A stretch of DNA of 64,000 bases from an uncultured Campylobacter sp. (GTDB lineage: Bacteria; Campylobacterota; Campylobacteria; Campylobacterales; Campylobacteraceae): the NCBI RefSeq assembly GCF_938030145.1, contig NZ_CALHGM010000045.1, positions 18,599-82,598 on the forward strand, given 5' to 3'. Under the pieces are notes generated by a model, which worked only from the letters and a program-made list of their open reading frames with translations, ran no database searches and was not told where the DNA came from. The stretch's first letter is position 1. Every line of letters starts with the position of its first letter. This document shows positions 1 to 8,459 of this stretch, in pieces. The translations under genes and the position numbers were made by a program.

Positions 1-743
1 AGTGTGTGATTATTTTCAGCAGGCTCGCTTGTGCTGATACTATTTAGCGGCACATCCTCAGGGATATCGCTAGCAGCTAAGTTTAGAGGCATATCGTCTG
101 CGATATTATCCGCAATCTTTTCTGCAACGGCGTTAAGCGGCGTATCATCGGCGATGGTGCCCGCAAGAGCTGCTTCATCTGCAAGCTGCGAGAGCGGAAT
201 ATCATCTGCGATCTCGTCCGTGCGCGGCATATCGCCTACCAACTGCGAAAGCGGCACATCATCTGCAATCTCGGGCGCTATATCGTTTGCCAGCTGCGAA
301 AGCGGTATATCCTTGCCGGAGTCATAAAAGCTATCCACAAGCTCTTCAAAATTACTACCCGAAGCGGAATTTGCCTGATCAATCGCGTCGATCTCTTTCA
401 TAACGGAGCTTGCGTCGGCAAATTCCTGAGCCATCTTCTGCTTGGCTTGAGCGCTCATCGTCTGCAGCGAAAACTCGCTGATAAACGTGATGAGCTCAAG
501 CGGCGAAAAAGGCTTGCTCAAAGTATACCTAGCCCCGCTCGGAGAGACGTTTTTGGGAGTCAAAAATAAAGTTTTATGAAGATCAAAATTTGAAATATCG
601 TCGCCCGATTCGTAGTTTTTTATAGCCAAATCATATTCGCTCTCGTCCGCGCTATAATCCACCAGATCCGCCCCGATGCGCTCGCAGCAAATATTTACGA
701 CACTTGCAACCTGCTCATTGTGATTGTCAAGTAGAATTTTCAT
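1..743 (-). CDS. Highly acidic repeat protein, C-terminus cut by window edge
   Basis: The start codon is at 743 and the frame stays open to base 1, giving at least 247 residues; the C-terminus lies outside the window. The first 110 or so residues are a mixed helix/strand region starting MKILLDNHNEQVASVV. From about residue 140 the protein consists of imperfect repeats of the type IADD-x-PLSQLA, rich in Asp, Glu and Ala. It lies 58 bp downstream of an ABC ATPase and of tsf and rpsB, the place where Campylobacter genomes carry a gene annotated only as a highly acidic protein. No enzymatic motif is visible. The repeats could be a binding scaffold, but the function is unknown. Confidence 0.7.
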   Translation of the reverse strand, partial: MKILLDNHNEQVASVVNICCERIGADLVDYSADESEYDLAIKNYESGDDISNFDLHKTLFLTPKNVSPSGARYTLSKPFSPLELITFISEFSLQTMSAQAKQKMAQEFADASSVMKEIDAIDQANSASGSNFEELVDSFYDSGKDIPLSQLANDIAPEIADDVPLSQLVGDMPRTDEIADDIPLSQLADEAALAGTIADDTPLNAVAEKIADNIADDMPLNLAASDIPEDVPLNSISTSEPAENNHT

Positions 744-800
744 TTATGACCTTTTAGAAAGAATTTGGGCTATTGTAAGATATTTTTGGTTATTAATTGC

Positions 801-1442
801 TTATATTTGCGCTAAATTTCGGTTATTTAGGCGATAAACTTTGCAGCATTTTTGCGCTAAATTCTCATCGTGAGTCACAAGCACGAGTGCGCCACGGCTG
901 GATTTTACGTAATCAAAGATCACGCCCATGACCTCGTTTGCGGTATCCTTATCTAAATTTCCAGTAGGCTCGTCGGCGAAGATTATGCGCGGCTTTTTGC
1001 AAAGTATACGAGCGATACTCACGCGCTGCTGCTGCCCGCCGCTAAGCTCGCCCACGCCTTGCTTTAAAGTATGTTCGATCTGAAGCTTTTTTAAAATTCC
1101 ATCATCTATCGCGTTATTCGTAAGTTTGGCGGCAAGTTCAATATTTTCGCCAGAGGAGAAACCCTTAAAAAGGTAGTGGGATTGAAATATTATGCCAAAG
1201 TCGTTGCGGCGAATTTTAAGCCTCTCATCGGAGCTTAGCTCGTAAATACTGCGCCCGCCGTAGATCACTTCGCCCGAGTTCGGCCTTAAAAGCGTGCATA
1301 GAATATGAAGCAGAGTCGATTTGCCGCAGCCGCTAACGCCTAAAATAGCGATGCTCTCGCCCTCTTTGACGCTTAAGCTTACATTTTCAAAGAGCGTATA
1401 ATCATACGCATGAGTAAGATTTACGCCCTTTAGAAGTTCCAT
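801..1442 (-). CDS. ABC transporter ATP-binding protein, LolD/FtsE-like
   Basis: This is a 213-residue stand-alone ATPase subunit. It has Walker A GVSGCGKST (about residues 35-43), the signature LSGGQQQR (133-140), Walker B IIFADE (153-158) with the following PTGNLD, and the switch histidine in VTHD (about 191). Length and motifs fit the LolD/FtsE/MacB group, which energises lipoprotein release, cell division or extrusion permeases. No permease lies next to it in the window, so the substrate cannot be named. It starts 2 bp after the tsf stop codon and is probably co-transcribed with rpsB and tsf. Confidence 0.88.
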   Translation of the reverse strand: MELLKGVNLTHAYDYTLFENVSLSVKEGESIAILGVSGCGKSTLLHILCTLLRPNSGEVIYGGRSIYELSSDERLKIRRNDFGIIFQSHYLFKGFSSGENIELAAKLTNNAIDDGILKKLQIEHTLKQGVGELSGGQQQRVSIARILCKKPRIIFADEPTGNLDKDTANEVMGVIFDYVKSSRGALVLVTHDENLAQKCCKVYRLNNRNLAQI

Positions 1443-1444
1443 AT

Positions 1445-2509
1445 TTAGCCGATTTGAGCCGCTACTTCGGCAGCGAAGTCTTCGCTCTTTTTCTCTAGAC
1501 CCTCGCCCACTTCGAAGCGGACGTATTTTACGATCTCGATCTTGCCGCCTAGTTTTTTAGCTTCTTCCTCGATAACCTGCTCGACGGTTTTTTTATCGTC
1601 CATTACGTAAAATTGCCCTAGCAGCGTGAGGCGCTGATCGATTTGAGTATTATCGGCAATGAAGCGATCGATCTGACCCGGCAAAATTTTATCCCAAATT
1701 TTTTCAGGTTTATTTTGCTTGCGAAGCTCATCTTTTAAAACTTCTATCTCTTTGGCTAAAATTTCGTCTGTTAGATGCGCACGCGAGCCGAACTGCGGGA
1801 TCTTATGAAGCGGTTTGCCCAAGCGCACAAACTCCTCATTTTCCTTCTCAAACTCGCCTTTAAGAGCTAAGAATTCTTTTTCGATAAAATCGGGATCAAG
1901 CTCTTTATAGCTGATAACCTGAGGTTTCATCGCGGCTGCATGCATGCAGAGATTTTTTATAAGCTCCTTCGCACCCTCCGCAGTTCGCTCGCTGTCACAA
2001 GCTGCTGCGATGATTACACCTACGCGGCCGTTTGAGTGCAAATAACCGTTTACCACGCCGTTTGCGCCCGCCTTAATCGTCTCAAATCTTCTAACGACTA
2101 AATTTTCACCGATCGTAGCAATCTGGCTCTTTAGATGCTCATCAAATTTAACGCCGTCGATGATGCTGGAATTTAGCTCATCAATGCTGCTAATGCCCTT
2201 ACTTTGGATATGTAGAGTGGTATTTTTAACTAAATTTATAAAATTTTGATTTTTAGCTACGAAGTCGGTTTCGGAATTTATCTCGCTTATCGTGGCGATC
2301 TTATGATCCGCGCCCACTTCGACGCTCACTAGGCCTTCGCTAGCTAGACGGTCGGCTTTTTTAGCAGCCTTTCCGAGACCCTTTTCGCGAAGCAGATCGA
2401 CGGCCTTATCCATATCGCCGTCTGTTTCAACCAAAGCCTTTTTGCAATCCATCATCCCCGCTCCGGTGCTTTCGCGGAGCTCTTTTACCATTTGCGCGCT
2501 GATTTCCAT
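1445..2509 (-). CDS. tsf: Elongation factor Ts
   Basis: EF-Ts is the guanine nucleotide exchange factor that recharges EF-Tu during cytoplasmic translation. The 354-residue product has the typical N-terminal UBA-like domain (LRESTGAGMMDCKKAL, about residues 11-26) followed by the TDFVAKN motif of the EF-Tu contact region. The length matches the longer epsilonproteobacterial form. Its ATG overlaps the rpsB stop codon by one base (TAATG), so translation is probably coupled to ribosomal protein S2, a standard pairing. Confidence 0.97.
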   Translation of the reverse strand: MEISAQMVKELRESTGAGMMDCKKALVETDGDMDKAVDLLREKGLGKAAKKADRLASEGLVSVEVGADHKIATISEINSETDFVAKNQNFINLVKNTTLHIQSKGISSIDELNSSIIDGVKFDEHLKSQIATIGENLVVRRFETIKAGANGVVNGYLHSNGRVGVIIAAACDSERTAEGAKELIKNLCMHAAAMKPQVISYKELDPDFIEKEFLALKGEFEKENEEFVRLGKPLHKIPQFGSRAHLTDEILAKEIEVLKDELRKQNKPEKIWDKILPGQIDRFIADNTQIDQRLTLLGQFYVMDDKKTVEQVIEEEAKKLGGKIEIVKYVRFEVGEGLEKKSEDFAAEVAAQIG

Positions 2510-3306
2510 TACTCTTCGTCCTCGCTTACGTCAAAATCCTCTTCGCTCATCGCCTCGGCTACGACTTCCTCTTTCTCTTCGTCGCTGACGGCTTCGCTCT
2601 GCTCGCCATCCTCGCTCGCGTCTTGATCGCGAAGCGCCTTACCTTCGTTGATCGCCTCAGCCATCTCTTGGCAGAAAAGCTGAACCGAGCGGATCGCATC
2701 GTCGTTGCCAGGTATCGGGAAATCGACTACGTCCGGATCGCAGTTTGTATCCAAAGGCGCGATAACCGGCATTTTTAGGCGGTTAGCTTCCGCTACGGCG
2801 ATCTTTTCTTTAACTACGTCGATGACGAAGATCATATCAGGAAGGCCCTTCATATTGCGAATGCCGCCTAGATAAAGCTCGAGCTTCTCTTTTTTGCGGC
2901 GAAGCATTAGCGCCTCTTTTTTGGTTAGTAAATTTATCGAGCCATCCTCTTCCATAGTCTCGATTACTTCGAGCTTGCGGATCGATTGCTTGATAGTGGA
3001 AAAATTCGTCAGCATGCCGCCTAGCCATCTGTGGCTTACATAAGGCATGCCGCATTTTTCGGCGTACTCTTTTAGCGTCGCGCCGGCTTGTTTTTTGGTG
3101 CCTACGAAAAGTATCGTCTTGCCCTCGGCAGCCGCGTCGCGCACGATATTATAAGTGTAGCGGAAGTAGCGGATAGTTTTTTGTAGATCTATGATGTAGA
3201 TACCTTTTCTCTCGCCGAAAATGAATTTTTTCATCTTCGGATTCCATCTGCGCGTTTGGTGTCCGAAATGAACGCCGCACTCTAGCAAATCTCTCATTGT
3301 TACCAT
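2509..3306 (-). CDS. rpsB: 30S ribosomal protein S2
   Basis: S2 is a small-subunit ribosomal protein. The 265-residue product shows the family hallmarks near the N-terminus (DLLECGVHFGHQTRRWNPKM), the IIDLQKT segment and the C-terminal PVIAPLDTNCDPD motif. The last 45 residues are very acidic (E/D-rich), a tail seen in epsilonproteobacterial S2. It is first in an rpsB-tsf-ABC ATPase-acidic protein transcription unit. About 290 bp of AT-rich DNA upstream (3307-3596) must hold its promoter and that of the divergent Sel1 gene; no consensus boxes are clear there. Confidence 0.97.
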   Translation of the reverse strand: MVTMRDLLECGVHFGHQTRRWNPKMKKFIFGERKGIYIIDLQKTIRYFRYTYNIVRDAAAEGKTILFVGTKKQAGATLKEYAEKCGMPYVSHRWLGGMLTNFSTIKQSIRKLEVIETMEEDGSINLLTKKEALMLRRKKEKLELYLGGIRNMKGLPDMIFVIDVVKEKIAVAEANRLKMPVIAPLDTNCDPDVVDFPIPGNDDAIRSVQLFCQEMAEAINEGKALRDQDASEDGEQSEAVSDEEKEEVVAEAMSEEDFDVSEDEE

Positions 3307-3596
3307 GAGTTTTCTCCTTGTGGGTTGCCCCGAAATTTAGTTTCTTCCTCCGCATCCGCCCGTAAATTTGCTTTAAATTTACAACTAAATCAAGGATTGA
3401 TGCGTGTGAAATGAAACGAGGATTATATTTAAAATTTTATTAAAATAAGCTTGCGGCACGGCGAAATTTTACCGTAGCGAGCAACGTTTAAATTTAAGTT
3501 TTAAAAATAACGGATCATAAATAAGGTTAAAAATTCAGCAAATTTTAATGAGGGGGGGAGGTAAAATTTTACTAAATTTGATTTAAGAAATAAGAA

Positions 3597-4199
3597 ATGA
3601 AAAAAATAGTTTTAGTTGTGACACTGTCTGCTTGCGTAGCTCTTAGTGCTACAAGCATAGAAAAGGATTGTAATAAAGGGGATTTTGCCTCTTGCACACT
3701 AGCAGGTAAAATGTATGAATTTGGAGTAGGAGCAAAAAAAGATTTCGCAAAATCGGCTCAATTTTATAAAAAAGCTTGCGACGGAAACGACTATGAAGCA
3801 TGCTCAAATTTAGGTACTTTATATAGCGAAGGGCAAGGAGAAGGCGTAAAACAAGATAGCAAAAAGGCTATAAAGCTTTATACTAAGGCTTGCGACGGCG
3901 GATACGCAGCAGGGTGTTCAAATTTAGGCGTTATGTATTCTAGAGGACAAGGAGTAGAAAAAGATTTCGTAAAGGCGGCGGCATATTTTAGAAGAGCTTG
4001 CGATGCGGGTTATTGGGACGGCTGCGGAAGATTTGGCGCGATTAGATATGCGGCATTCGACGATAAGCAAAAAGCAGTAGAATATTTCAAAAAAGCATGC
4101 GAACTAGGCAAAAATAGCGATGAAATAGGAGGTATATTAGAAGGCGAAAGTGAACAGCCTTGGCAACATTGGTGCGATAAATACGATGCATTAAGATAA
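3597..4199 (+). CDS. Secreted Sel1-repeat, cysteine-rich protein
   Basis: The 200-residue protein starts with a Sec signal peptide (MKKIVLVVTLSACVALSA). It then has about four Sel1-like helical repeats, visible as repeated blocks of the form FAKSAQFYKKACDGNDYEAC and LGTLYSEGQGV. Each repeat carries paired cysteines about eight residues apart, the pattern of the Helicobacter cysteine-rich (Hcp) proteins, where cysteines form disulfides in the periplasm or outside the cell. The precise role is unknown; such proteins often mediate protein contacts. It is divergent from rpsB and followed by a hairpin at 4211-4246. Confidence 0.85.
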   Translation: MKKIVLVVTLSACVALSATSIEKDCNKGDFASCTLAGKMYEFGVGAKKDFAKSAQFYKKACDGNDYEACSNLGTLYSEGQGEGVKQDSKKAIKLYTKACDGGYAAGCSNLGVMYSRGQGVEKDFVKAAAYFRRACDAGYWDGCGRFGAIRYAAFDDKQKAVEYFKKACELGKNSDEIGGILEGESEQPWQHWCDKYDALR

Positions 4200-4210
4200 G
4201 TTATTTTAAA

Positions 4211-4246
4211 GAGCGGGATTGCGCCTAGCTTTAAATTCTCCCGCTC
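4211..4246. terminator. Hairpin terminator after the Sel1 gene
   Basis: An inverted repeat GAGCGGGA (4211-4218) / TCCCGCTC (4239-4246) encloses a 20-nt loop and is followed by the T-rich run TTTGATTTTCTTTC. It lies 12 bp after the Sel1 stop codon and between converging genes, so it could serve either strand. Confidence 0.55.
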
Positions 4247-4289
4247 ATTTGATTTTCTTTCATTATCTCATCTTTGTCAAACTTCAAGC

Positions 4290-5015
4290 TTATATTTTTA
4301 TCACAAAGCCGCAGAAGCGCCCCGTGACGCCATCTCTGCGGTAGGAAAAATGCCGCTCGCTCTCAAAAGTGCAGCGCGGATCAAATTTAACGTTTCGTAC
4401 TCCCGCAGCTGTGAGCTCGTCGCGAAGTGCGGCGTTTATATCGAAATACCCCTGCGTTTTATAGCGCTCAAACTCGCCCAGATCAAGCCCGCCGAGTTCG
4501 TAGTTTCGCGCCTTGATATTCGCGCCTACGAATACCTTTAGCTCCGCAGCGACGCAGCCGAAGCGCTCGCTCATCAAATTTATCGCATTGGTGCAGATCC
4601 GCTGGCTCACGCCTGCGCGCCCCGCATGCACTGCGGCAATCACGCCGCGCCGCTCGTCCGCGATCAGCACTGGCGAACAGTCCGCTACCAGCACGCAAAG
4701 CGCCACGCCGCGCAGATCGGTCACAAGCCCGTCGCAGGGCGGGATTTCATCGCTAGCTGCGCGTAAAATTTCAACTTTGTTTGAGTGGATCTGGCGCATA
4801 AATTTTAAATTTTGAGGCGCGATACCGAGCGCGGCGGCTAAAATTTCGCGGTTTTGCGCGACATTTTGCGGATCGTCGCCTACGTGATCCCCTAAATTTA
4901 AGCTCGCATACGCTCCGCCGCTTACGCCGCCAAGCCGCGTGCTAAAGCCCGCCAACACGCCGCATCCGTCCAATACAAACTCAAGATTTTCTCTGCAAAT
5001 TTCGGTGTTAGTCAT
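4290..5015 (-). CDS. pgeF: PgeF / LACC1-type laccase-domain protein
   Basis: The 241-residue product belongs to the YfiH/DUF152 family, described as purine nucleoside phosphorylase/laccase-domain proteins and in E. coli as peptidoglycan editing factor PgeF. The three metal-site motifs are visible: the histidine in RQIHSNKVEI, the cysteine in LVADCSPVLI and the histidine in AAVHAGRAGV. GFSTRLGGVSGG near the N-terminus is also characteristic. It lies 10 bp downstream of riboflavin synthase and is probably co-transcribed with it. Family assignment is firm; the physiological substrate in this organism is not shown. Confidence 0.88.
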   Translation of the reverse strand: MTNTEICRENLEFVLDGCGVLAGFSTRLGGVSGGAYASLNLGDHVGDDPQNVAQNREILAAALGIAPQNLKFMRQIHSNKVEILRAASDEIPPCDGLVTDLRGVALCVLVADCSPVLIADERRGVIAAVHAGRAGVSQRICTNAINLMSERFGCVAAELKVFVGANIKARNYELGGLDLGEFERYKTQGYFDINAALRDELTAAGVRNVKFDPRCTFESERHFSYRRDGVTGRFCGFVIKI

Positions 5016-5025
5016 CGCGCGCCGC

Positions 5026-5880
5026 TTAATACAGGCTCAAAATTTTATCTACTGCGTCCCACGAAAGCCTATCTTTTTCGCCCTCGGCGCTATCATCGCG
5101 CGCAGCGGCAGTGCCGCGACTGGCGGGTCGTCCGCCGGCAAAGCGTAACTGCGCTGCAACGTATCGCGCGAGCAGATCGGTTTCGATATTTACGCGGCGC
5201 CCGATTTTGTAGGATCCAAAGAGTGTATCTTTGAGCGTGAGCGGGATGATCGTAAGGCGAATGGCGCAGCTTTGCGCTCCGCTCTTTAAATTTACGTCCA
5301 AGGAGTTCGGATCGCGAACGGAATTTGAGCCGCTAGAATTTGGCCCGCGCAAGCTTGCGCCGTTAAAATTTGCGTCGCGCAGCTCTTTGCGAATAAAATT
5401 TCCGCCGTCAAGACCTTGGCTGTTAAAATTTCGCCCGTGCATGCCGCTGCCCTCAAGCACTTCGTTGATCGTTAGGCTCACGCCGTCGATCGCTACCGAA
5501 CCTTTCGGCGCTAGCAGCGGCGCTATATGCAGCGGCGCGCGGATAAAAAAATCGACGCCGCTTGCAAGCTTTGAAATTTTATAAATTTCGCCCACAGCAT
5601 CGACGTGCCCTTGGATCAAATGCCCGTCTATGCGATCTCCAATCCGCATCGCTGGCTCGATATGCACCGAGCCGCGCAGGTTTTGTGCGACGATGACGCG
5701 CGCCGTTTCGCTCGAAAGCTGCACCGCAAATCCATCCGCAAAAAGCCGCGTCACACTCAGGCACGCGCCGTTTACCGCGACGCTATCGCCGAGCGCGGGG
5801 CGGTATCTCGCGCGCAGTCGCAGCAAATCGCCGTTAAAGCTCGCAACCTGCGCGATCTCTCTGATCAGTCCGTTAAACAT
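5026..5880 (-). CDS. ribE: Riboflavin synthase alpha chain with unusual central insert
   Basis: This enzyme dismutates two 6,7-dimethyl-8-ribityllumazine molecules to riboflavin in the cytoplasm. Two lumazine-binding repeats can be seen: MFNGLIREIAQV at the N-terminus and GDRIDGHLIQGHVDAVGEI at residues 81-99, with the second-domain motifs IDGVSLTINEV (131-141) and IGRRVNIETDLLARYV (226-241). At 284 residues it is much longer than the usual 200-215. The excess is an insert at about residues 143-202 (bases 5275-5454) rich in Asn, Gly and Ser, with pentapeptide-like NFN and LRG steps, plus a longer C-terminal tail. The reading frame and both domains are intact, so it is probably functional. Confidence 0.88.
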   Translation of the reverse strand: MFNGLIREIAQVASFNGDLLRLRARYRPALGDSVAVNGACLSVTRLFADGFAVQLSSETARVIVAQNLRGSVHIEPAMRIGDRIDGHLIQGHVDAVGEIYKISKLASGVDFFIRAPLHIAPLLAPKGSVAIDGVSLTINEVLEGSGMHGRNFNSQGLDGGNFIRKELRDANFNGASLRGPNSSGSNSVRDPNSLDVNLKSGAQSCAIRLTIIPLTLKDTLFGSYKIGRRVNIETDLLARYVAAQLRFAGGRPASRGTAAARDDSAEGEKDRLSWDAVDKILSLY

Positions 5881-5981
5881 TATGAGCCTTTGGAATTTTT
5901 ACGTGATATTAGCGTAGAATTTTGAAATTTAAGGTTAAGCGAAGCTCGGCGAGCGTGAAGCCCGCCGAATGAAGTTTGAAA

Positions 5982-6302
5982 TTATTTTTTAGAAACGATG
6001 AAATCGGCTAGCGCTTCGATCGATTCGTCGTTGAGCGAAGCTGCTTGACCTTTCATAACGCCCATCATGCCGAATTTTCCCTTGCCCTCGCCCAAGGTGC
6101 CGTCTTTGTAGCCCTTTAGGCTAGCGATGATATCTTCCTTGCTTAGGGTGTTTAGCGCAGGTACTTTGCCGCCAAGATAAGGCTTCTCGGCGTTGGCTCC
6201 ATGACAGGCCACGCATTTTTTATATAAAGTAGCGCCGTCAGCGGCGAATACACTCGAACTAAACGCCGCCAACGCAGCACATGCAATAAGAACTTTTTTC
6301 AT
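5982..6302 (-). CDS. Periplasmic cytochrome c, class I (c553-like)
   Basis: This is a 106-residue single-haem cytochrome. A signal peptide (MKKVLIACAALAAFSSSVFA) is followed by CVACH at residues 30-34, the covalent haem-attachment site. A methionine in the GKFGMMGVMKG segment is the probable distal ligand. It would carry electrons in the periplasm between the respiratory bc1 complex and terminal acceptors, as the similar small cytochrome of C. jejuni is thought to do. The start has a good AGGATAG-type ribosome site just upstream, and it appears to be a single-gene unit. Confidence 0.88.
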   Translation of the reverse strand: MKKVLIACAALAAFSSSVFAADGATLYKKCVACHGANAEKPYLGGKVPALNTLSKEDIIASLKGYKDGTLGEGKGKFGMMGVMKGQAASLNDESIEALADFIVSKK

Positions 6303-6489
6303 TCCTATCCTTTCTTTTTAAATTGTGGGTGCAGTATAATCAAAATTTAGTAAATTTCGGCTAAATTTTTGCAATTTGCGCTAAAGAGGCGAAATTCTAT
6401 CTACTGCAAACTTTAGCGTAGGGGCTCAAAGCGGAATTTACGCTGTAAAATTTTAAGCAAATTTTACCTTCCCGCTGAAATTTCAATCG

Positions 6490-6512
6490 TAGAATTTCGC
6501 AGCGAAATTCTA
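6490..6512. repeat. Near-perfect palindrome in AAATTTCGC-rich intergenic DNA
   Basis: Two 11-bp arms, TAGAATTTCGC (6490-6500) and GCGAAATTCTA (6502-6512), surround a single A. The 6303-6581 spacer between the cytochrome and the exporter gene contains several further copies of GAAATTTC/GCGAAATT in both orientations. This looks like an intergenic repeat family rather than a single regulatory site. Confidence 0.6.
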
Positions 6513-6581
6513 AGGCGAAATTTCATCTAGACGCCAAATTCCATCGCGAAATTCTGCGTAGAATTTTAAAATTTCGCCGCT

Positions 6582-8135
6582 TTACTTTATGCGCGACATT
6601 TCGCCTCTTTGCATCTTATAAATTTTATCTGCGGCGCCGAAGTATTTATCATCGTGCGAGATCGCAAATATCGTGTATCCGCGCGATTTCAGCTCCGGCA
6701 AAATTCGCTCGTAAAACTCCGTGCGAAACTGCGGATCGAGATCGGCCGCAAACTCATCGAGCATCAAAAATTTTCGCCCGTCCATCAGCACGCTTACGAG
6801 CGCCAAACGCTTGCGCTGTCCGCTAGATAGGCTCGTGGTGCTAAATTTGGCTCCCTTTAGCTCAACCTTATCCTTAAGGTGCGTGAGCGCCAACCACTCG
6901 CGCGCGATGTCCGCATCGCCCGTAGCGTAGTCGAAGAGATAAAAATCGCTGAAAACCGCGCTTATGTTGTTGCTGTAGGCGCGCAGATCAGAGAGTTTAA
7001 GAGCCGCGCCATCGGCTAAAATTTCGCCTGCTTGCGGCGTGTAAAGGCCCGCTAAAATCATAAAAAGCGTCGATTTGCCGCTGCCGTTTTCGCCGATTAA
7101 AAACACCGTCTCGCCCGCATTTAGCTGCAAGCTTACCCCTTTTATGCCGAATTTCCCGCCGGGATACGAAAAGCCCACGTCTTTAAGCTCCAAGCTGCGC
7201 CATGGCTGCATTTGCACAAGCTCAAAGCCCTGCACGAATGGGTCTAAATTTAATTCTTTAATCTTTGCGTAGGCAATCTTGGCGCGCAGCACGCTAGGAA
7301 GCGAGAATATTAGCATCATCAAAGGCGCGCGCAAAAAAAGCACCGTAAGCGCGATCGTTACGGCGTTTGCGAGCTCCGCTTTGCCGCCGCTAAGCCCAAA
7401 ATAAAGCACAAAGCCCACCGCGCCTAGCATCATCACGTTCATAAAATTGCTCGCAAACGCGCCGTAAACCTCGGCTCGCAGCGAGCTTTGGCGTAAATTT
7501 TGCGCGTTGGGCAAAAAGTCGTTTTCGTATAGGCTCTTTGCTTTGGCTAGGCTTAGCGACAGCTCCTTGTGCCCCTCGATCGCCGCGGCGTAGTTTTTAT
7601 ACAAAACGTCCTCGTTTTGGCGGTACAGATCGTAATTTTGCATGACTTTTTTCATCAAAAAGCGGTTGAATACCATCAGCGCGCCGATCCAAACGAATAA
7701 AAACGCAAACATCATAGGCGCGATGTATAGCACATAGATGCTGCAAAATAGCACAATCATCGCGCCTTGAATGAGCTCGGAGATGCGCATAAAGCCCTCG
7801 GTCAGGCGCGAAATATCGCTAGAAAGGGATGCAAGCAGGTTCGCCTTCGACGCAGCCTCGATGCGCTCGAACTTCGTATCGATGATCTGCTTGATGATCT
7901 TGGTGCGCAGATCGAATACGAAGTCGTTTTCCATCTTGCAAAGCATGATGCGGCTTAGCACCGAAAGCAGCAAAAATAGCGCCAAGAGCGCGAAAAATAG
8001 CGCGATGATCCTGCCGCCTCTTTCGGCGCCGTCAAGTAGATATTTATTGATAAAGCTTAAAATCAAGATCCCCGAGCCGCTGTAGATCGCGTTTAGCGCG
8101 AGCATCGCGAGGATTTGCTTGGTATATTTTTTCAT
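6582..8135 (-). CDS. ABC exporter, fused membrane and ATPase domains
   Basis: The 517-residue half-transporter has an N-terminal region of about six membrane helices (residues 1-280) and a C-terminal ATPase. Visible are Walker A GENGSGKST, the signature LSSGQRKRL, Walker B FLMLDEFAADLDP and the ISHDDKYF switch. The short ATPase and ISHDD-x-YF motif resemble the cyclic-peptide/siderophore export group (YojI, PvdE). The substrate is unknown. The ATG at 8135 was preferred to a TTG at 8147 because a GGGGCGAAAG stretch sits at ribosome-binding distance before it. It is flanked by noncoding DNA and likely acts as a homodimer in the inner membrane. Confidence 0.85.
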   Translation of the reverse strand: MKKYTKQILAMLALNAIYSGSGILILSFINKYLLDGAERGGRIIALFFALLALFLLLSVLSRIMLCKMENDFVFDLRTKIIKQIIDTKFERIEAASKANLLASLSSDISRLTEGFMRISELIQGAMIVLFCSIYVLYIAPMMFAFLFVWIGALMVFNRFLMKKVMQNYDLYRQNEDVLYKNYAAAIEGHKELSLSLAKAKSLYENDFLPNAQNLRQSSLRAEVYGAFASNFMNVMMLGAVGFVLYFGLSGGKAELANAVTIALTVLFLRAPLMMLIFSLPSVLRAKIAYAKIKELNLDPFVQGFELVQMQPWRSLELKDVGFSYPGGKFGIKGVSLQLNAGETVFLIGENGSGKSTLFMILAGLYTPQAGEILADGAALKLSDLRAYSNNISAVFSDFYLFDYATGDADIAREWLALTHLKDKVELKGAKFSTTSLSSGQRKRLALVSVLMDGRKFLMLDEFAADLDPQFRTEFYERILPELKSRGYTIFAISHDDKYFGAADKIYKMQRGEMSRIK

Positions 8136-8459
8136 CTTTCGCCCCAATGAAATTTGAGCGTAATTGTGGCAAAATTCGCTTGAAAAAACGGTTAAATTTT
8201 AAATCCGTTCTCATTTCTCGAATAAAATTTTACCCGGACTGCGTGAAATTCCGCCGTAAATTTATCCTCTTTTGGCGCACCAGGAGCGATAAGCTCTATC
8301 TGTGTTCACGTCCATGACAGAAATTAGCAGATAGGATTAAATTTGACGGATTGCAAAATTTTGAGTCAAATTTAAAGGCCTAAAGCGAGAGCGCAAAATT
8401 TCAACTATATTTTTAAATTTTATAAACTTTACCGGCTCTGCTAAAATCTAAATTTAACT
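8136..8459. other. Intergenic stretch, no gene seen
   Basis: 324 bp of AT-rich DNA between the ABC exporter and the next membrane protein. It contains repeated AAATTT and AAAATTT words but no open frame with a plausible start, no strong hairpin and no consensus promoter that I could place. Confidence 0.6.

Noticed and set aside
4339..5925. Long plus-strand frames opposite pgeF and riboflavin synthase
   Set aside because: They are antisense shadows in GC-rich coding DNA; the minus-strand genes have conserved motifs.
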